Part shown: positions 17,755 to 26,878 of the stretch, piece after piece
Layout of the letters: each line of letters begins with the position of its first letter
Numbering within the stretch: position 1 is the first letter of the stretch
DNA from: Luminiphilus syltensis NOR5-1B
GTDB taxonomy: Bacteria; Pseudomonadota; Gammaproteobacteria; Pseudomonadales; Halieaceae
Assembly (NCBI RefSeq): GCF_000158175.1
Contig: NZ_DS999411.1
Span: 2,801,446 to 2,865,181, forward strand
Direction of reading: 5' to 3'
DNA: 63,736 nucleotides
Notes under the pieces: model-generated
What the model was told of the DNA's origin: nothing
Seen by the model: only the letters and a program-made list of their open reading frames with translations
Databases searched by the model: none
Translations under genes and position numbers: made by a program

Positions 17755-18798
17755 TCAAGTCTTATCGGGCAAACCCCGTAGCATCGACATAAAAAGCGCT
17801 GTCTTTGATTCGTCGACTTCCCGGGTGCTGATAAACGCCGCGTGGGTATCCGCAGCGGCATTGGGATTGAGCTCGATACCCCACAGCCCCCGCACGCGAT
17901 TGGGGAGTATCGAATAGCGAATATCGGTGATTCGATACTCCCCGCGTGGGTCCATTGCCAGATAGCCCGCAGAGAACCATCGAAAACGCTCGATATCCTG
18001 CGCCTGCTGGCTCTTGGGGTCCAGCCAGGGGATATCTTTGGAGATATTGAGTTTGGCCACGGATTCACCGGGATAAACCGAGGGCTGCCAGCCGACGCGC
18101 ACAGCATCGACGTAATACCGGTCGTCGTACTCATAGATCGTCTTGAATAAAAGAAGGTTGCCAAAACTGGGTTTCGCATCAACCGCAGCCGGCGTATGCC
18201 CTCGGGACAGGGCAAGTTCAGCACCACGGGCGACGGCGCGCTCGTGCTGCCACACACCCAGCGACAAATAGACCAGTGCCCATGCGAAACCCATACGGGC
18301 CCATAGCGGTTGTTTTTTCAGCAGCGCCATAACCACCAGCACAAACAGCGGCACCGTAAACAACGGATCGATCACCGATACATTGTTCCAGGCGATGCGA
18401 GCATCGCTAAAGGGCCAAAACAGTAAAGTCCCATAGCTGGTACAGGCATCAAGTAGACCATGGGTGGCATAGGCAATGCCTGCAATGAGCACAGTGTCCC
18501 GATAGCGCATTTGGCGTCGCACAAACGCATAAAACACGGTGCCAAGCATTAGGGCGGCGATCGGAATAAAGACCAGCGAGTGGGTAAATTGACGGTGGTA
18601 TTCGAGAAACAAAAGCGGATCAACATCAGACCGGATCAATATGTCGAGGTCCGCTGCCATACCCGCCAGCACACCCATCGCGGCGACATCAAGCCTGTGC
18701 GTCGGTGGTGCTGCGGAAGCTGACCCAGTGGGTGCCAGGGGGGTAGGTATAGAGAGTGCCGCTGAGGCACCCAGGGCACCTTGGCTCAAAGGGTCCAT
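17755..18798 (-). CDS. YdjM-like membrane-bound metal-dependent hydrolase family protein
   Basis: 347 residues from the ATG at 18798 (MDPLSQGALGAS) behind AGGACT; the frame is open 22 codons further. The N-terminal half is the YdjM/LexA-binding inner-membrane family (PF04307): 'LSQGALGA', 'GVLAGMAADLD', 'EYHRQFTHSLVFIP' and 'YATHGLLDACTSYGT', the conserved His/Asp set thought to bind metal. Four to five hydrophobic helices follow. The C-terminal 150 residues are soluble and probably periplasmic, with no recognised domain. Molecular activity of the family is unproven. Adjacent to tRNA-Arg, same strand. Confidence 0.8.
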   Translation of the reverse strand: MDPLSQGALGASAALSIPTPLAPTGSASAAPPTHRLDVAAMGVLAGMAADLDILIRSDVDPLLFLEYHRQFTHSLVFIPIAALMLGTVFYAFVRRQMRYRDTVLIAGIAYATHGLLDACTSYGTLLFWPFSDARIAWNNVSVIDPLFTVPLFVLVVMALLKKQPLWARMGFAWALVYLSLGVWQHERAVARGAELALSRGHTPAAVDAKPSFGNLLLFKTIYEYDDRYYVDAVRVGWQPSVYPGESVAKLNISKDIPWLDPKSQQAQDIERFRWFSAGYLAMDPRGEYRITDIRYSILPNRVRGLWGIELNPNAAADTHAAFISTREVDESKTALFMSMLRGLPDKT

Positions 18799-18965
18799 AT
18801 CAAGTCCTGTTAAGAATCCGTGACCGGTTGCGCATCGCTTTTGTGCGTGGCCAGCAGCTGTCACGACGCAGTGTTATAATAACTGGGTTGGGCGACGCGC
18901 TGCACGTGCCATCGCCTCAGCGCTGAAACCGCCCTTCAAATACCCAACACAATCAAGGCAAGTCG

Positions 18966-19319
18966 ATGACACAACTCGATGAAATCGCGGGTGCAATCCT
19001 GTTTTCCGATCAAAACAAAGCCCTGCTCGCCCACATGCTGGAACAGGCATTGCGACAGCCAATGACTCCCATGGAACCTGCTGCCGCTCAAAAATATATG
19101 GAGCAGGTTGCTGTTCACGTTGCCAAGGACGAAGAAACCACTATTCGTTTACTCCAGGTCGTCGAGCTTAAAAGCAGTGAGTCGCGGTACCTGATGCGGG
19201 TTGCTCTCATGGAAAACGATCGCGCCATCGGTCTCGACATCATGGATGTTGAGAACGGTCAGTTTTTTGTGCCGGAGAGCTGTCCCGTGGTCGTTCTTGC
19301 ACCAATGACGGTAAACTGA
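18966..19319 (+). CDS. hypothetical protein, 117 residues
   Basis: No family recognised. The ATG at 18966 follows AAGG. A helical N-terminal half (DEIAGAILFSDQNKALLAHMLEQAL) is followed by alternating strand-like segments (TTIRLLQVVELKSSESRYLMRVALME, GLDIMDVENGQFFVPE). Soluble, slightly acidic, no signal peptide. Its TGA is immediately followed by the GTG of the MFS transporter with no spacer, so the two are coupled. Confidence 0.7.
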   Translation: MTQLDEIAGAILFSDQNKALLAHMLEQALRQPMTPMEPAAAQKYMEQVAVHVAKDEETTIRLLQVVELKSSESRYLMRVALMENDRAIGLDIMDVENGQFFVPESCPVVVLAPMTVN

Positions 19320-20519
19320 GTGCGCGAACGCGTCGCCTCGGTAACATTGGTCGCGCTGGTTGCCTACTCGGCGATCGCAACCGATCTTTACCTTCCGGCC
19401 ATTCCCGATATGGCAGCGGAATTTGGCACCGACGCCGGTGCCGGACAATTCACACTCAGCATTTTTATGATTGGCATTGCTGTGGGTCAGCTGTTGTTCG
19501 GACCCCTATCGGATTATTTCGGCAGGCTCCCCGTCGCCACAGCAGGCACCGTGCTGTTTCTCGTGACCTCTATCGCCTGTGGTCTTGCGCAATCCATCGA
19601 GATGATGTGGTTGTCCCGCGGACTACAGGGTTTCTCAGCGGCCAGCGGGTTGGTCATTGCCCGAGCCATCGTCCACGATCGCTACCACGGCAACCGCGCC
19701 GCACAAGTGATGTCGACGCTGGGCGCCGCCATGGCGCTAGTGCCTTTGGTAGCACCAATCATCGGCAGTTGGCTATTGGTCTTTGTCGGCTGGCGCGCGA
19801 CTTTCGGAGCACTGGCCGTGTTTGCCGTGCTCGTGCTCTTGGGATTGCGGACTTTCGACGAGACGGCGCCCGCCATCGGTCAGGGACCGTTTGGGCTGAA
19901 ATCAGTGCTCCGCCAATTTGCGGCTTGCCTGCGCAACCGCCAGTTCATCGGTTACCAACTTTGCGGAGCTGCGTCTTTCTCCGCCATATTTGCCTATTTA
20001 TCGACCGTCTCATTCATCATGTACGACGTCTTTGCTGTGCAGCCCATTAATTTTGGCTACGCGTTCCTGATCACGGTCGGCGGGTTTATGTCGGGCAGTC
20101 TGCTCAGTTCCCGAGTGGTGATTCGATTGGGCCTCGACCGCACCCTGTCGATGGGTTGCATCCTGGCATTGATCGCTGCGCTTTTTCAGTTCTGGTTTGC
20201 GCTGCAAACCCCGGTTTCAGCGCTCGTGATGGTCATTACAACGTTCTCTATTTTTCTGGGGATCGGGCTTACTTTCGCCAATGCCTCCATGGGCGCCGTC
20301 GCGCTGTTTCCCAGGAATGCGGGCGCCGCCTCGGCGGTGTACGGCTTTATCCATGCCCTATCGGCATCGGCTGCCGGTTATCTCGCGGGCGCCGCGTATG
20401 ACGGCACCGTGGTCCCAACAGCGGCGGCCATATTGATCGGTACAGCGATCGCTGGAATTGGGCTGTTACTGGTAAGAAGCAGTACGAATACCGACACAAG
20501 TGCAGCTATAACCGGTTGA
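19320..20519 (+). CDS. MFS multidrug transporter, Bcr/CflA family
   Basis: 399 residues, twelve predicted helices, normal for Bcr/CflA drug:H+ antiporters. The N-terminus 'ATDLYLPAIPDMAAEFGTDAG' and loop 2-3 'GQLLFGPLSDYFGRLPV' are diagnostic. Motif C-like 'ALVPLVAPIIGSWLL' lies in helix 5. The start is GTG at 19320, directly abutting the stop of the unknown gene. Substrate unknown; the family includes bicyclomycin, sulfonamide and cysteine exporters. Confidence 0.9.
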   Translation: MRERVASVTLVALVAYSAIATDLYLPAIPDMAAEFGTDAGAGQFTLSIFMIGIAVGQLLFGPLSDYFGRLPVATAGTVLFLVTSIACGLAQSIEMMWLSRGLQGFSAASGLVIARAIVHDRYHGNRAAQVMSTLGAAMALVPLVAPIIGSWLLVFVGWRATFGALAVFAVLVLLGLRTFDETAPAIGQGPFGLKSVLRQFAACLRNRQFIGYQLCGAASFSAIFAYLSTVSFIMYDVFAVQPINFGYAFLITVGGFMSGSLLSSRVVIRLGLDRTLSMGCILALIAALFQFWFALQTPVSALVMVITTFSIFLGIGLTFANASMGAVALFPRNAGAASAVYGFIHALSASAAGYLAGAAYDGTVVPTAAAILIGTAIAGIGLLLVRSSTNTDTSAAITG

Positions 20520-20597
20520 TGGCCAAATATAGTGCTGGTTTGCCTCTAGCTTCGCGGCATAATTAGACCCATCAAACAATGCCCACAGGAGCGGTCT

Positions 20598-21944
20598 GTG
20601 CATAGTTTCAATGACGACATGGAAACCTTGGCCAAGGCCGTCATGCAGTATTCATTGGATAGAATGCGAATGGACCCTCCACCAATGGATGCGCCGGCTA
20701 CCGAGGTAGAACTGGAGAGTAAGGCCGGGCAGACAGTGACCGAAGCCGGACTGGGTGGTACTGAGGCGTTACGCGTGTTTTCCGATGTGCTCGCCCCTGC
20801 CTGCCTGTCTGTGGATCATCCGCGACTACTCGCCTTTGTTCCCGCCGCACCCACCGAGGCATCAATACTTTTTGACCTGGTAGTGGGCGCCTCGAGCATT
20901 TACGCCGGCTCATGGCTGGAGGGCGCAGGCGCGGTGTATGCCGAGAATCAGGCCCTGCGATGGATTGCCGATCTGGCGGGTTTTCCCACTGGAGCGGGTG
21001 GCGTGTTTGTCGCCGGAGGGACCGCCGGAAACCTGAGCGCACTGGTCGCGGCCCGCCACCAGTGGCGGGATCGAAGCGGACTGGGAAAGACGCGCGGATT
21101 GGTCATTTCATCCGCAGGGGCCCACGCCTCCATCGCCCAGGCAACCCGGGTAATGGATGCTGACATCGTTACCGTACCGGGACACCGACTGACCGGTGCG
21201 GGTGTGGCCGAGACCATCGCGCAGTTAGACCCCGATGATCGGGCACGATTGTTCGCGGTGGCATCGACCGCAGGAACCACCAACATCGGCATCATTGATG
21301 ACCTTGAAGGAATCGCCGATGTTTGCGAAAGGGAATCACTCTGGTTCCACGTGGACGGCGCCTACGGCGGCGCCGGTTTGGCCGCACCCAGCGTCCGAGC
21401 CCAGTTCAATGGCATCGAACGCGCGGACAGTTTTATCGTTGACCCCCATAAGTGGCTGTTTGCCCCCTTCGACTGCTGCGCACTGATTTACCGTGATCCG
21501 GAAACCGGGCGCCGCGCCCACCGCCAGCACGGCGATTATCTGGAAGTGCTCTACGGTGGCATCTGGAATCCCTCCGATTATGCGCATCACCTGTCGCGCC
21601 GGGCCCGGGGGCTCCCTTTATGGTTCAGCTTGGCCACCCACGGCACGAAAGCCTATAGCGATGCGGTCGAAACCACCCTTTCTGTGGCGCGTGCGGCGGC
21701 ATCGTTGGTGCAGGATCACCCAAATCTTGAGCTCGTTGTCGAGCAATGCCTGTCGATTGTGATGTTTCGGCGAAAGGGTTGGACCCCTGAAGACTATCAG
21801 GCCTGGAGCAATGACCTGATGCGGCGCGGGGAGGCCTTCGTCACACCCACCAAGCATGAAGGAGAAACCGTTCTGCGTTTCTGTGTGGTCAACCCCAGAA
21901 CCCGTGTCGAGGATATTGAGTTCATTCTCGACTCACTCCGATGA
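20598..21944 (+). CDS. PLP-dependent group II amino-acid decarboxylase
   Basis: 448 residues of the aromatic-L-amino-acid/glutamate decarboxylase family (fold I). GTG start with AGGAG eight bases upstream. Seen: 'HPRLLAFVPA' near 75, 'AGGTAGNLSALVAAR' near 139-153, the ring-stacking His176 in SAGAHASIA, 'WFHVDGAYGG' at 249-258 with Asp253 for the PLP nitrogen, and Lys285 in 'VDPHKWLFAPFDC' forming the Schiff base. The substrate could be an aromatic amino acid, glutamate/aspartate or a diamino acid; the sequence does not decide. The stop overlaps the ATG of the WYL regulator (ATGA), so enzyme and regulator are coupled. Confidence 0.9.
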   Translation: MHSFNDDMETLAKAVMQYSLDRMRMDPPPMDAPATEVELESKAGQTVTEAGLGGTEALRVFSDVLAPACLSVDHPRLLAFVPAAPTEASILFDLVVGASSIYAGSWLEGAGAVYAENQALRWIADLAGFPTGAGGVFVAGGTAGNLSALVAARHQWRDRSGLGKTRGLVISSAGAHASIAQATRVMDADIVTVPGHRLTGAGVAETIAQLDPDDRARLFAVASTAGTTNIGIIDDLEGIADVCERESLWFHVDGAYGGAGLAAPSVRAQFNGIERADSFIVDPHKWLFAPFDCCALIYRDPETGRRAHRQHGDYLEVLYGGIWNPSDYAHHLSRRARGLPLWFSLATHGTKAYSDAVETTLSVARAAASLVQDHPNLELVVEQCLSIVMFRRKGWTPEDYQAWSNDLMRRGEAFVTPTKHEGETVLRFCVVNPRTRVEDIEFILDSLR

Positions 21945-22807
21945 GTGGTACGGATACAAGCCAGCGCTGGGAGGTTCTGGTCCGCTACCGGTTTATCGAG
22001 ATCATCGCACTGTGGGAGGGTCGGTTGACCACCCGACATCTCTGCGAGGCGTTCGGGATCGGCCGTCAGCAAGCCAGTAAAGATATCAATTGCTATAACC
22101 GGGTTATCGGTCCTGGCAACCTCTACTATGACAAATACCAAAAAGGTTACCTCCCGAGCGACGATTTCGTCCCGACGGTAAGCCGCGGCGACGCCGATGA
22201 TTACTTGCTACTGCTTGCCAGTACCAGCGAACTGACCCGGGCTGCCGGCGGCCTGCCCCTTGCAGGCACCAACACGGAGGTACTGGCCGCGCCCAATCGT
22301 GCGGTAAGCCCGTCCATTCTCCGCCCACTGGTGCAGGCTGCCCGGGGCCAACGGCGGGTCGAGGTGGATTACGTCTCGCTCAACAACCCCGACCGAGAGG
22401 GAAGAATTATCGTTCCACACACCCTGGTCTGGACCGGCTTAAGGTGGCATGTTCGCGCCTGGTGTGAGAAAAACCGGGATTATCGCGACTTTGTCCTCAG
22501 CCGGTTCCGAGGGGATCCCGAGTTGCTTGATGCTTCACCTCAAGGTGTTGAGGGCGATGACACATGGAACACTTACCTCGAGATCGTCATCGAACCGGAC
22601 CCCGACCTGACCGCAGCCCAGGCCGAGGTCGTGGCCCACGACCACCAGATGCAGGCGGGTCAGCTCAAACTGACGGTTCGCGCACGATTGTTACCCTATT
22701 TATTACAGCTATTGAGACTGGATAACGTCGACCCGTCAGCCAGTCCATTGGCGCAGCAGATTGTGGTTGCCAATCGGGAAGAGTTGGCACCCTGGCTGCT
22801 GGGATAA
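21941..22807 (+). CDS. WYL-domain transcriptional regulator resembling BrxR/CapW
   Basis: 288 residues. The N-terminal winged helix (about 15-60) reads 'RYRFIEIIALWEGRLTT' then 'FGIGRQQASKDIN', a combination I know from BrxR/CapW regulators of BREX and CBASS loci. Around 120-190 is a WYL ligand-binding domain ('VEVDYVSLNNPDREGRIIVPHTLVWTGLRWHVRAWCEKN...FVLSRF'), followed by a C-terminal WCX-like dimer domain. Proteins of this kind are dimeric repressors. No phage-defence gene lies nearby; instead it is translationally coupled to a PLP decarboxylase. Whether it controls that operon or something distant is unknown. Confidence 0.82.
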   Translation: MSGTDTSQRWEVLVRYRFIEIIALWEGRLTTRHLCEAFGIGRQQASKDINCYNRVIGPGNLYYDKYQKGYLPSDDFVPTVSRGDADDYLLLLASTSELTRAAGGLPLAGTNTEVLAAPNRAVSPSILRPLVQAARGQRRVEVDYVSLNNPDREGRIIVPHTLVWTGLRWHVRAWCEKNRDYRDFVLSRFRGDPELLDASPQGVEGDDTWNTYLEIVIEPDPDLTAAQAEVVAHDHQMQAGQLKLTVRARLLPYLLQLLRLDNVDPSASPLAQQIVVANREELAPWLLG

Positions 22808-22860
22808 TCGACTGGAACACGCCGCACCTTTAAACCACCGCATTTTAATAACTTTATATT

Positions 22861-22889
22861 CTAACGTAATAACCAAAAGTAGTTATAAT
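22861..22889 (+). promoter_or_regulatory. probable promoter of the sulfide-oxidation genes
   Basis: A perfect -10 hexamer TATAAT at 22884-22889 sits in an unusually AT-rich 70 bp stretch about 65 bp before the persulfide dioxygenase start. The -35 side is poor (CTAACG), so activation or a different sigma contact is likely. Confidence 0.4.
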
Positions 22890-22953
22890 AGAAATCTGCG
22901 GGATACCTGATCGGACCTGTTAAGCACTTGAACACATCGATGGAGACGATACC

Positions 22954-23871
22954 GTGAATGATCATCGAACACCCCACAACGCCGTTGTTAAGCACTTTTT
23001 CGACCCCCGCACCTGGACCCTGACCTACATCGTTACGGATCCCGAAACCCGGCACTGCGCTATCGTCGACCCGGTACTGGATCTCGATTACGCGTCGGGT
23101 ACTCTGACCACAGAATCTGCGGACGAAGTCATCGCCTATGTCACCGCCGAGGGACTCACAGTCGATTACATTCTTGAGACCCACGTGCACGCGGACCATT
23201 TAACATCAGCGCCTTATCTAAAAGAAAAACTGGGCGGGAAAATCGCTATCGGCAGTGCCATCACCACCGTACAAAGCACGTTTGCACAGGTCTACAACGA
23301 GACTGATGCGTTCCCGACCGATGGCAGCCAGTTCGACGTCACACTCAGCGACAACGACAGCTTCAAAGTGGGTAATTTGGTGGCGTGTGCACTGCATGTG
23401 CCCGGACATACACCAGCCTGCATGGCTTATCGCATCGATGATGCCCTGTTTGTGGGCGACACCTTGTTTATGCCCGACGCCGGCACCGCGCGCTGTGACT
23501 TCCCCGGCGGAGACGCAAAAACCCTTTATCGGTCGATCAAAAAACTGCTTAACCTGCCCGCGGAAACCCGGGTGTTTGTCTGCCACGATTATCAACCCAA
23601 TGGTCGGCAACTGGCTTACGAGACCACCATAGGCGATCAGCGCAAGAGCAACATCCATGTCAAAGAGGGCGTCACTGAAGAAGAGTTTGTCACCATGCGG
23701 GAAACCAGGGACAACACACTGGCGATGCCGACGCTGATATTACCCTCGCTTCAGGTGAACATGCGTGCAGGACATCTGCCACCCGCCGAAGCCAATGGCC
23801 GCCTGTTCCTGAGCTTGCCCATCAATGTATTCGGTGGCGACGACGTTGCCCGCTTCGCCGACAAGATCTGA
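22954..23871 (+). CDS. persulfide dioxygenase-like MBL-fold protein (ETHE1/Blh type)
   Basis: 305 residues of the metallo-beta-lactamase fold, starting with GTG. It would oxidise glutathione persulfide to sulfite and glutathione with O2. Metal-site residues visible: His77, His79, Asp81 and His82 in 'THVHADH', His152 in 'HVPGHTPA', Asp169 in FVGDT, and His211 in FVCHDY. 'GTARCDFPGGDAKTLY' is characteristic of persulfide dioxygenase and related Blh proteins, not of glyoxalase II or beta-lactamase. It is followed 42 bp later by sulfide:quinone oxidoreductase. The C-terminal 60 residues exceed ETHE1 length, as in bacterial Blh-type members. Confidence 0.9.
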   Translation: MNDHRTPHNAVVKHFFDPRTWTLTYIVTDPETRHCAIVDPVLDLDYASGTLTTESADEVIAYVTAEGLTVDYILETHVHADHLTSAPYLKEKLGGKIAIGSAITTVQSTFAQVYNETDAFPTDGSQFDVTLSDNDSFKVGNLVACALHVPGHTPACMAYRIDDALFVGDTLFMPDAGTARCDFPGGDAKTLYRSIKKLLNLPAETRVFVCHDYQPNGRQLAYETTIGDQRKSNIHVKEGVTEEEFVTMRETRDNTLAMPTLILPSLQVNMRAGHLPPAEANGRLFLSLPINVFGGDDVARFADKI

Positions 23872-23913
23872 AACGCGAACGGGACTACTACAGCAACCTA
23901 CGGGGGAATAACC

Positions 23914-25149
23914 ATGAAGAACTCGACAGTGTCGCGACATTTTGACGTGGCGGTGGTGGGTGCTGGCGCCGGTGGAATTGCAGTCTGCGCCAGCTTGCTC
24001 AACCGTGAACCGAGGATGACCATAGCGCTGATCGATCCTGCCACTATGCACTACTACCAGCCGGGCTGGACAATGGTGGGCGGCGGTATCTTCAATCCAG
24101 AATCCACCGGTCGCCCAATGGCCAGCGTCATCCCCCCCAGGGCCACATGGATTCAGCAGTCGGTTTCCGGGTTTGATCCCGATAACAACCGGGTGGTGCT
24201 CGATGATGACAGCGAAATCGCCTACGACCGGCTCGTCGTCAGTGCGGGTTTAACCCTTAACTGGTCGGGTATCGACGGCCTGGAGGAAACCCTCGGTCGC
24301 AATGGCGTCACCTCCAATTATCGCTACGACATGGCTCCCTATACCTGGCAGCTGGTGCAGGGTATGAAGACGGGCAAGGCCCTGTTCACGCAACCGCCCA
24401 TGCCCATCAAGTGCGCCGGTGCACCCCAAAAAGCCATGTATCTGTCGTCGGATCACTGGACGCGAACCGGCGTGATCAACACTATCGATGTACAGTTCTA
24501 CACCGCCACTCCCGGCCTTTTTGGCGTGCAGGCTTACGTACCCGCATTGATGAAGTACATCGAGCGCTACGGCGCGACGCTCAATTTCCAACATACGCTC
24601 ACCCGTATCGACGGGGAGCGCAAGATCGCGACGTTTAGTACCGCGTCCGGAGAAACCATCGAGTCAGACTTTGACATGATTCATGTCTGCCCGCCCCAAT
24701 GCGCACCGGCGTTTGTCGCCCAGTCACCGCTGTCCGATGACGCAGGTTGGGTCGATGTCGATCAAAATACCCTTCAGCACAAGCACTATGACAATATTTG
24801 GGCGTTGGGTGATTGCATCAGTGCGCCCAATGCGAAGACCGCGGCGGCGGCGCGAGCGCAGGCACCCGTGGTCGCATTGAACCTGCTTCAACATGCGGGC
24901 AAGGCGCCCAACATCGCCCATTACGATGGCTACGGTTCGTGCCCCCTGACGGTCGAACGGGGAAAAATTGTGCTTGCGGAGTTTGGCTACGGTGGAAAAC
25001 TGCTACCGAGTTTCCCGAAATGGATTATCAATGGCGAAGAGCCGTCCCGCCTTGCCTGGCTTTTAAAGTCCCGCGCCCTGCCCTGGATCTACTGGAACGC
25101 AATGCTAAAGGGTCGGGAGTGGATGGCCGCACCGGTTCAGCAGGTTTGA
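23914..25149 (+). CDS. sqr: sulfide:quinone oxidoreductase, type II
   Basis: 411 residues, a membrane-peripheral FAD enzyme oxidising sulfide and passing electrons to quinone. FAD motif 'VGAGAGGIAVCASLL' at 15-29, active-site 'YYQPGWTMVGGGIF' at 47-60 as in mitochondrial-type SQR, second FAD contact 'IWALGDCISAPNAKTAAAARAQAP' at 295-318. The redox pair is probably Cys167 (PIKCAGAPQKA) and Cys343 (YGSCPLTVERGK). The PIKCAGAPQK string is diagnostic of type II SQR. The C-terminal 'SRLAWLLKSRALPWIYWNAMLKG' forms the amphipathic membrane anchor. The persulfide produced would feed the dioxygenase upstream. Confidence 0.95.
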   Translation: MKNSTVSRHFDVAVVGAGAGGIAVCASLLNREPRMTIALIDPATMHYYQPGWTMVGGGIFNPESTGRPMASVIPPRATWIQQSVSGFDPDNNRVVLDDDSEIAYDRLVVSAGLTLNWSGIDGLEETLGRNGVTSNYRYDMAPYTWQLVQGMKTGKALFTQPPMPIKCAGAPQKAMYLSSDHWTRTGVINTIDVQFYTATPGLFGVQAYVPALMKYIERYGATLNFQHTLTRIDGERKIATFSTASGETIESDFDMIHVCPPQCAPAFVAQSPLSDDAGWVDVDQNTLQHKHYDNIWALGDCISAPNAKTAAAARAQAPVVALNLLQHAGKAPNIAHYDGYGSCPLTVERGKIVLAEFGYGGKLLPSFPKWIINGEEPSRLAWLLKSRALPWIYWNAMLKGREWMAAPVQQV

Positions 25150-25162
25150 AACACACCTCCTG

Positions 25163-26869
25163 ATGTCCCATTTCATACCCATGTTCAATTGGGGTCGGCG
25201 TTATACCTCGCGGCAATTTACGGGGGATATCACCGCCGCAATTATCGTAACGGTAATGCTCATCCCGCAATCCCTCGCCTATGCACTGTTGGCGGGGCTG
25301 CCTGCAGAAATGGGGCTCTATGCGTCGATTCTGCCGCTCATAGCCTACGCCATCTTCGGCACCAGTCGCACCCTGTCAGTAGGCCCGGTCGCCGTAGTCT
25401 CACTGATGACGGCAGCCTCTGTGGGAACGGTTGCTCAGCAGGGAACCGCGGACTATGCCAGCGCCGCAATCACCCTCGCGGGTATCAGTGGCGTCCTGTT
25501 GATGGCGCTGGGTCTACTGCGCTTTGGCTTTGTCAGTAATTTCCTGTCACACCCGGTGGTGTCCGGGTTTATTACGGCTTCCGGAATTATTATTGCGCTG
25601 AGTCAGATGCGCCACATTCTGGGCATCTCGGCCCATGGCGAAACGCTACCGACACTACTTATGAGCCTCGGTGACAGCATCACCGATCTCAATTGGGCAA
25701 CAACAGCAGTGGGTATCTTCGCCCTGCTCTTCTTATTGGGCTGCCGCAACTATCTGAGCCCTGCACTGGTCCTGATGGGGATCTCCAAAACCAGCGCTGA
25801 CGTGGCCGCACGAGCGGCGCCCGTGATGGCCATTGTGCTCACGATTCTGGCAGTGCTCCAGTTTGACCTCGAGGCCCGTGGCGTTGCGCTGGTGGGCCAC
25901 GTGCCCAGCGGTCTACCCGCCTTCAGCACACCACCATTCGATCTCGACCTGATCAAGGCACTGTTGGTACCCGGCTTCCTGATCGCACTAATCGGCTTTG
26001 TGGAATCGGTGTCGGTCGGCCGAACGCTGGGAGCCAAACGGCGCGAGCGCATCGATCCCAATCAGGAACTTATCGCGCTTGGGGGTGCCAATATCGCGGC
26101 CGCGGTATCCGGCGGCTTCCCGGTTACTGGGGGCTTCTCGCGCTCAGTCGTTAATTTCGATGCAGGGGCCCAGACTCAGGCCGCATCGGTCATGACCGCG
26201 GGCGGTATTACTCTGGCGGCGCTATTTCTGACGCCGGCACTGTACTACCTGCCAAAGGCAACCCTGGCGGCGACCATTATCATTGCCGTCACCTCATTGA
26301 TCGACTGGAAGATCATAAGACACGCGTGGCAATTTTCCCGAAACGACTTCATCGCAGTAATGGCAACGGTCCTACTGACCCTCGGCTTCGGCGTTGAAAT
26401 AGGCGTGCTATCGGGAGTGTTGGCCTCCATCGGCATGCACCTTTACAAAACAAGCAAACCCCACTTCGCAGTCGTTGGCACGATTCCCGGTACGCAGCAC
26501 TATCGCAATATCGATCGCCACGACGTCGTCACCTATCCCAATGTGGTATCAATCAGAATTGATGAGAGCCTTTATTTTGCCAATGCGCATTACCTGCACG
26601 ATGTCATCATGGGTCAACTCGCCAACAATACGCAGGTGCGACACGTGGTCTTGATGTGTCCGGCGGTAAATGAGATCGACCTGAGCGCTTTGGAGGCGCT
26701 TACAGAGATCCATGAACAACTTCACGAACGAGGCATCCAGCTGCACTTCAGCGAGATCAAGGGCCCGGTAATGGATGCGCTGAAAAACACCGACTTTCTG
26801 AAGAATCTGGATGGCAACGTCTATCTATGCCATCAAGACGCGATCGATGACCTCGCGATCAAATCCTGA
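25163..26869 (+). CDS. SulP family anion transporter with STAS domain
   Basis: 568 residues. The N-terminal 420 residues form the 14-helix SLC26/SulP carrier: 'ITAAIIVTVMLIPQSLAYALLAGLPAEMGLYASILPLIAYAIFGTSRTLSVGPVAVVSLM' covers helix 1 to the substrate site, and 'NIAAAVSGGFPVTGGFSRSVVNFDAGAQT' is the second conserved region. A STAS domain occupies about 450-565 ('HVVLMCPAVNEIDLSALEAL'). In this position, after SQR and persulfide dioxygenase, export of sulfite or sulfate is the likely job (inference). There is no Shine-Dalgarno at the first ATG, so the start could be 25181 (MFNWGRRYTS). Confidence 0.93.
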   Translation: MSHFIPMFNWGRRYTSRQFTGDITAAIIVTVMLIPQSLAYALLAGLPAEMGLYASILPLIAYAIFGTSRTLSVGPVAVVSLMTAASVGTVAQQGTADYASAAITLAGISGVLLMALGLLRFGFVSNFLSHPVVSGFITASGIIIALSQMRHILGISAHGETLPTLLMSLGDSITDLNWATTAVGIFALLFLLGCRNYLSPALVLMGISKTSADVAARAAPVMAIVLTILAVLQFDLEARGVALVGHVPSGLPAFSTPPFDLDLIKALLVPGFLIALIGFVESVSVGRTLGAKRRERIDPNQELIALGGANIAAAVSGGFPVTGGFSRSVVNFDAGAQTQAASVMTAGGITLAALFLTPALYYLPKATLAATIIIAVTSLIDWKIIRHAWQFSRNDFIAVMATVLLTLGFGVEIGVLSGVLASIGMHLYKTSKPHFAVVGTIPGTQHYRNIDRHDVVTYPNVVSIRIDESLYFANAHYLHDVIMGQLANNTQVRHVVLMCPAVNEIDLSALEALTEIHEQLHERGIQLHFSEIKGPVMDALKNTDFLKNLDGNVYLCHQDAIDDLAIKS

Positions 26870-26878
26870 CGCTAAGGC

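Noticed and set aside
20598-22807. Phage-defence island suggested by the BrxR/CapW-like regulator
   Set aside because: No BREX, CBASS, nuclease, cyclase or methylase genes surround it; the neighbours are metabolic.
22840-22890. BigR/SqrR-type operator before the sulfide-oxidation genes
   Set aside because: The region is AT-rich with repeated AATAAC, but no convincing ATTC...GAAT-type dyad was found, so only a promoter is listed.
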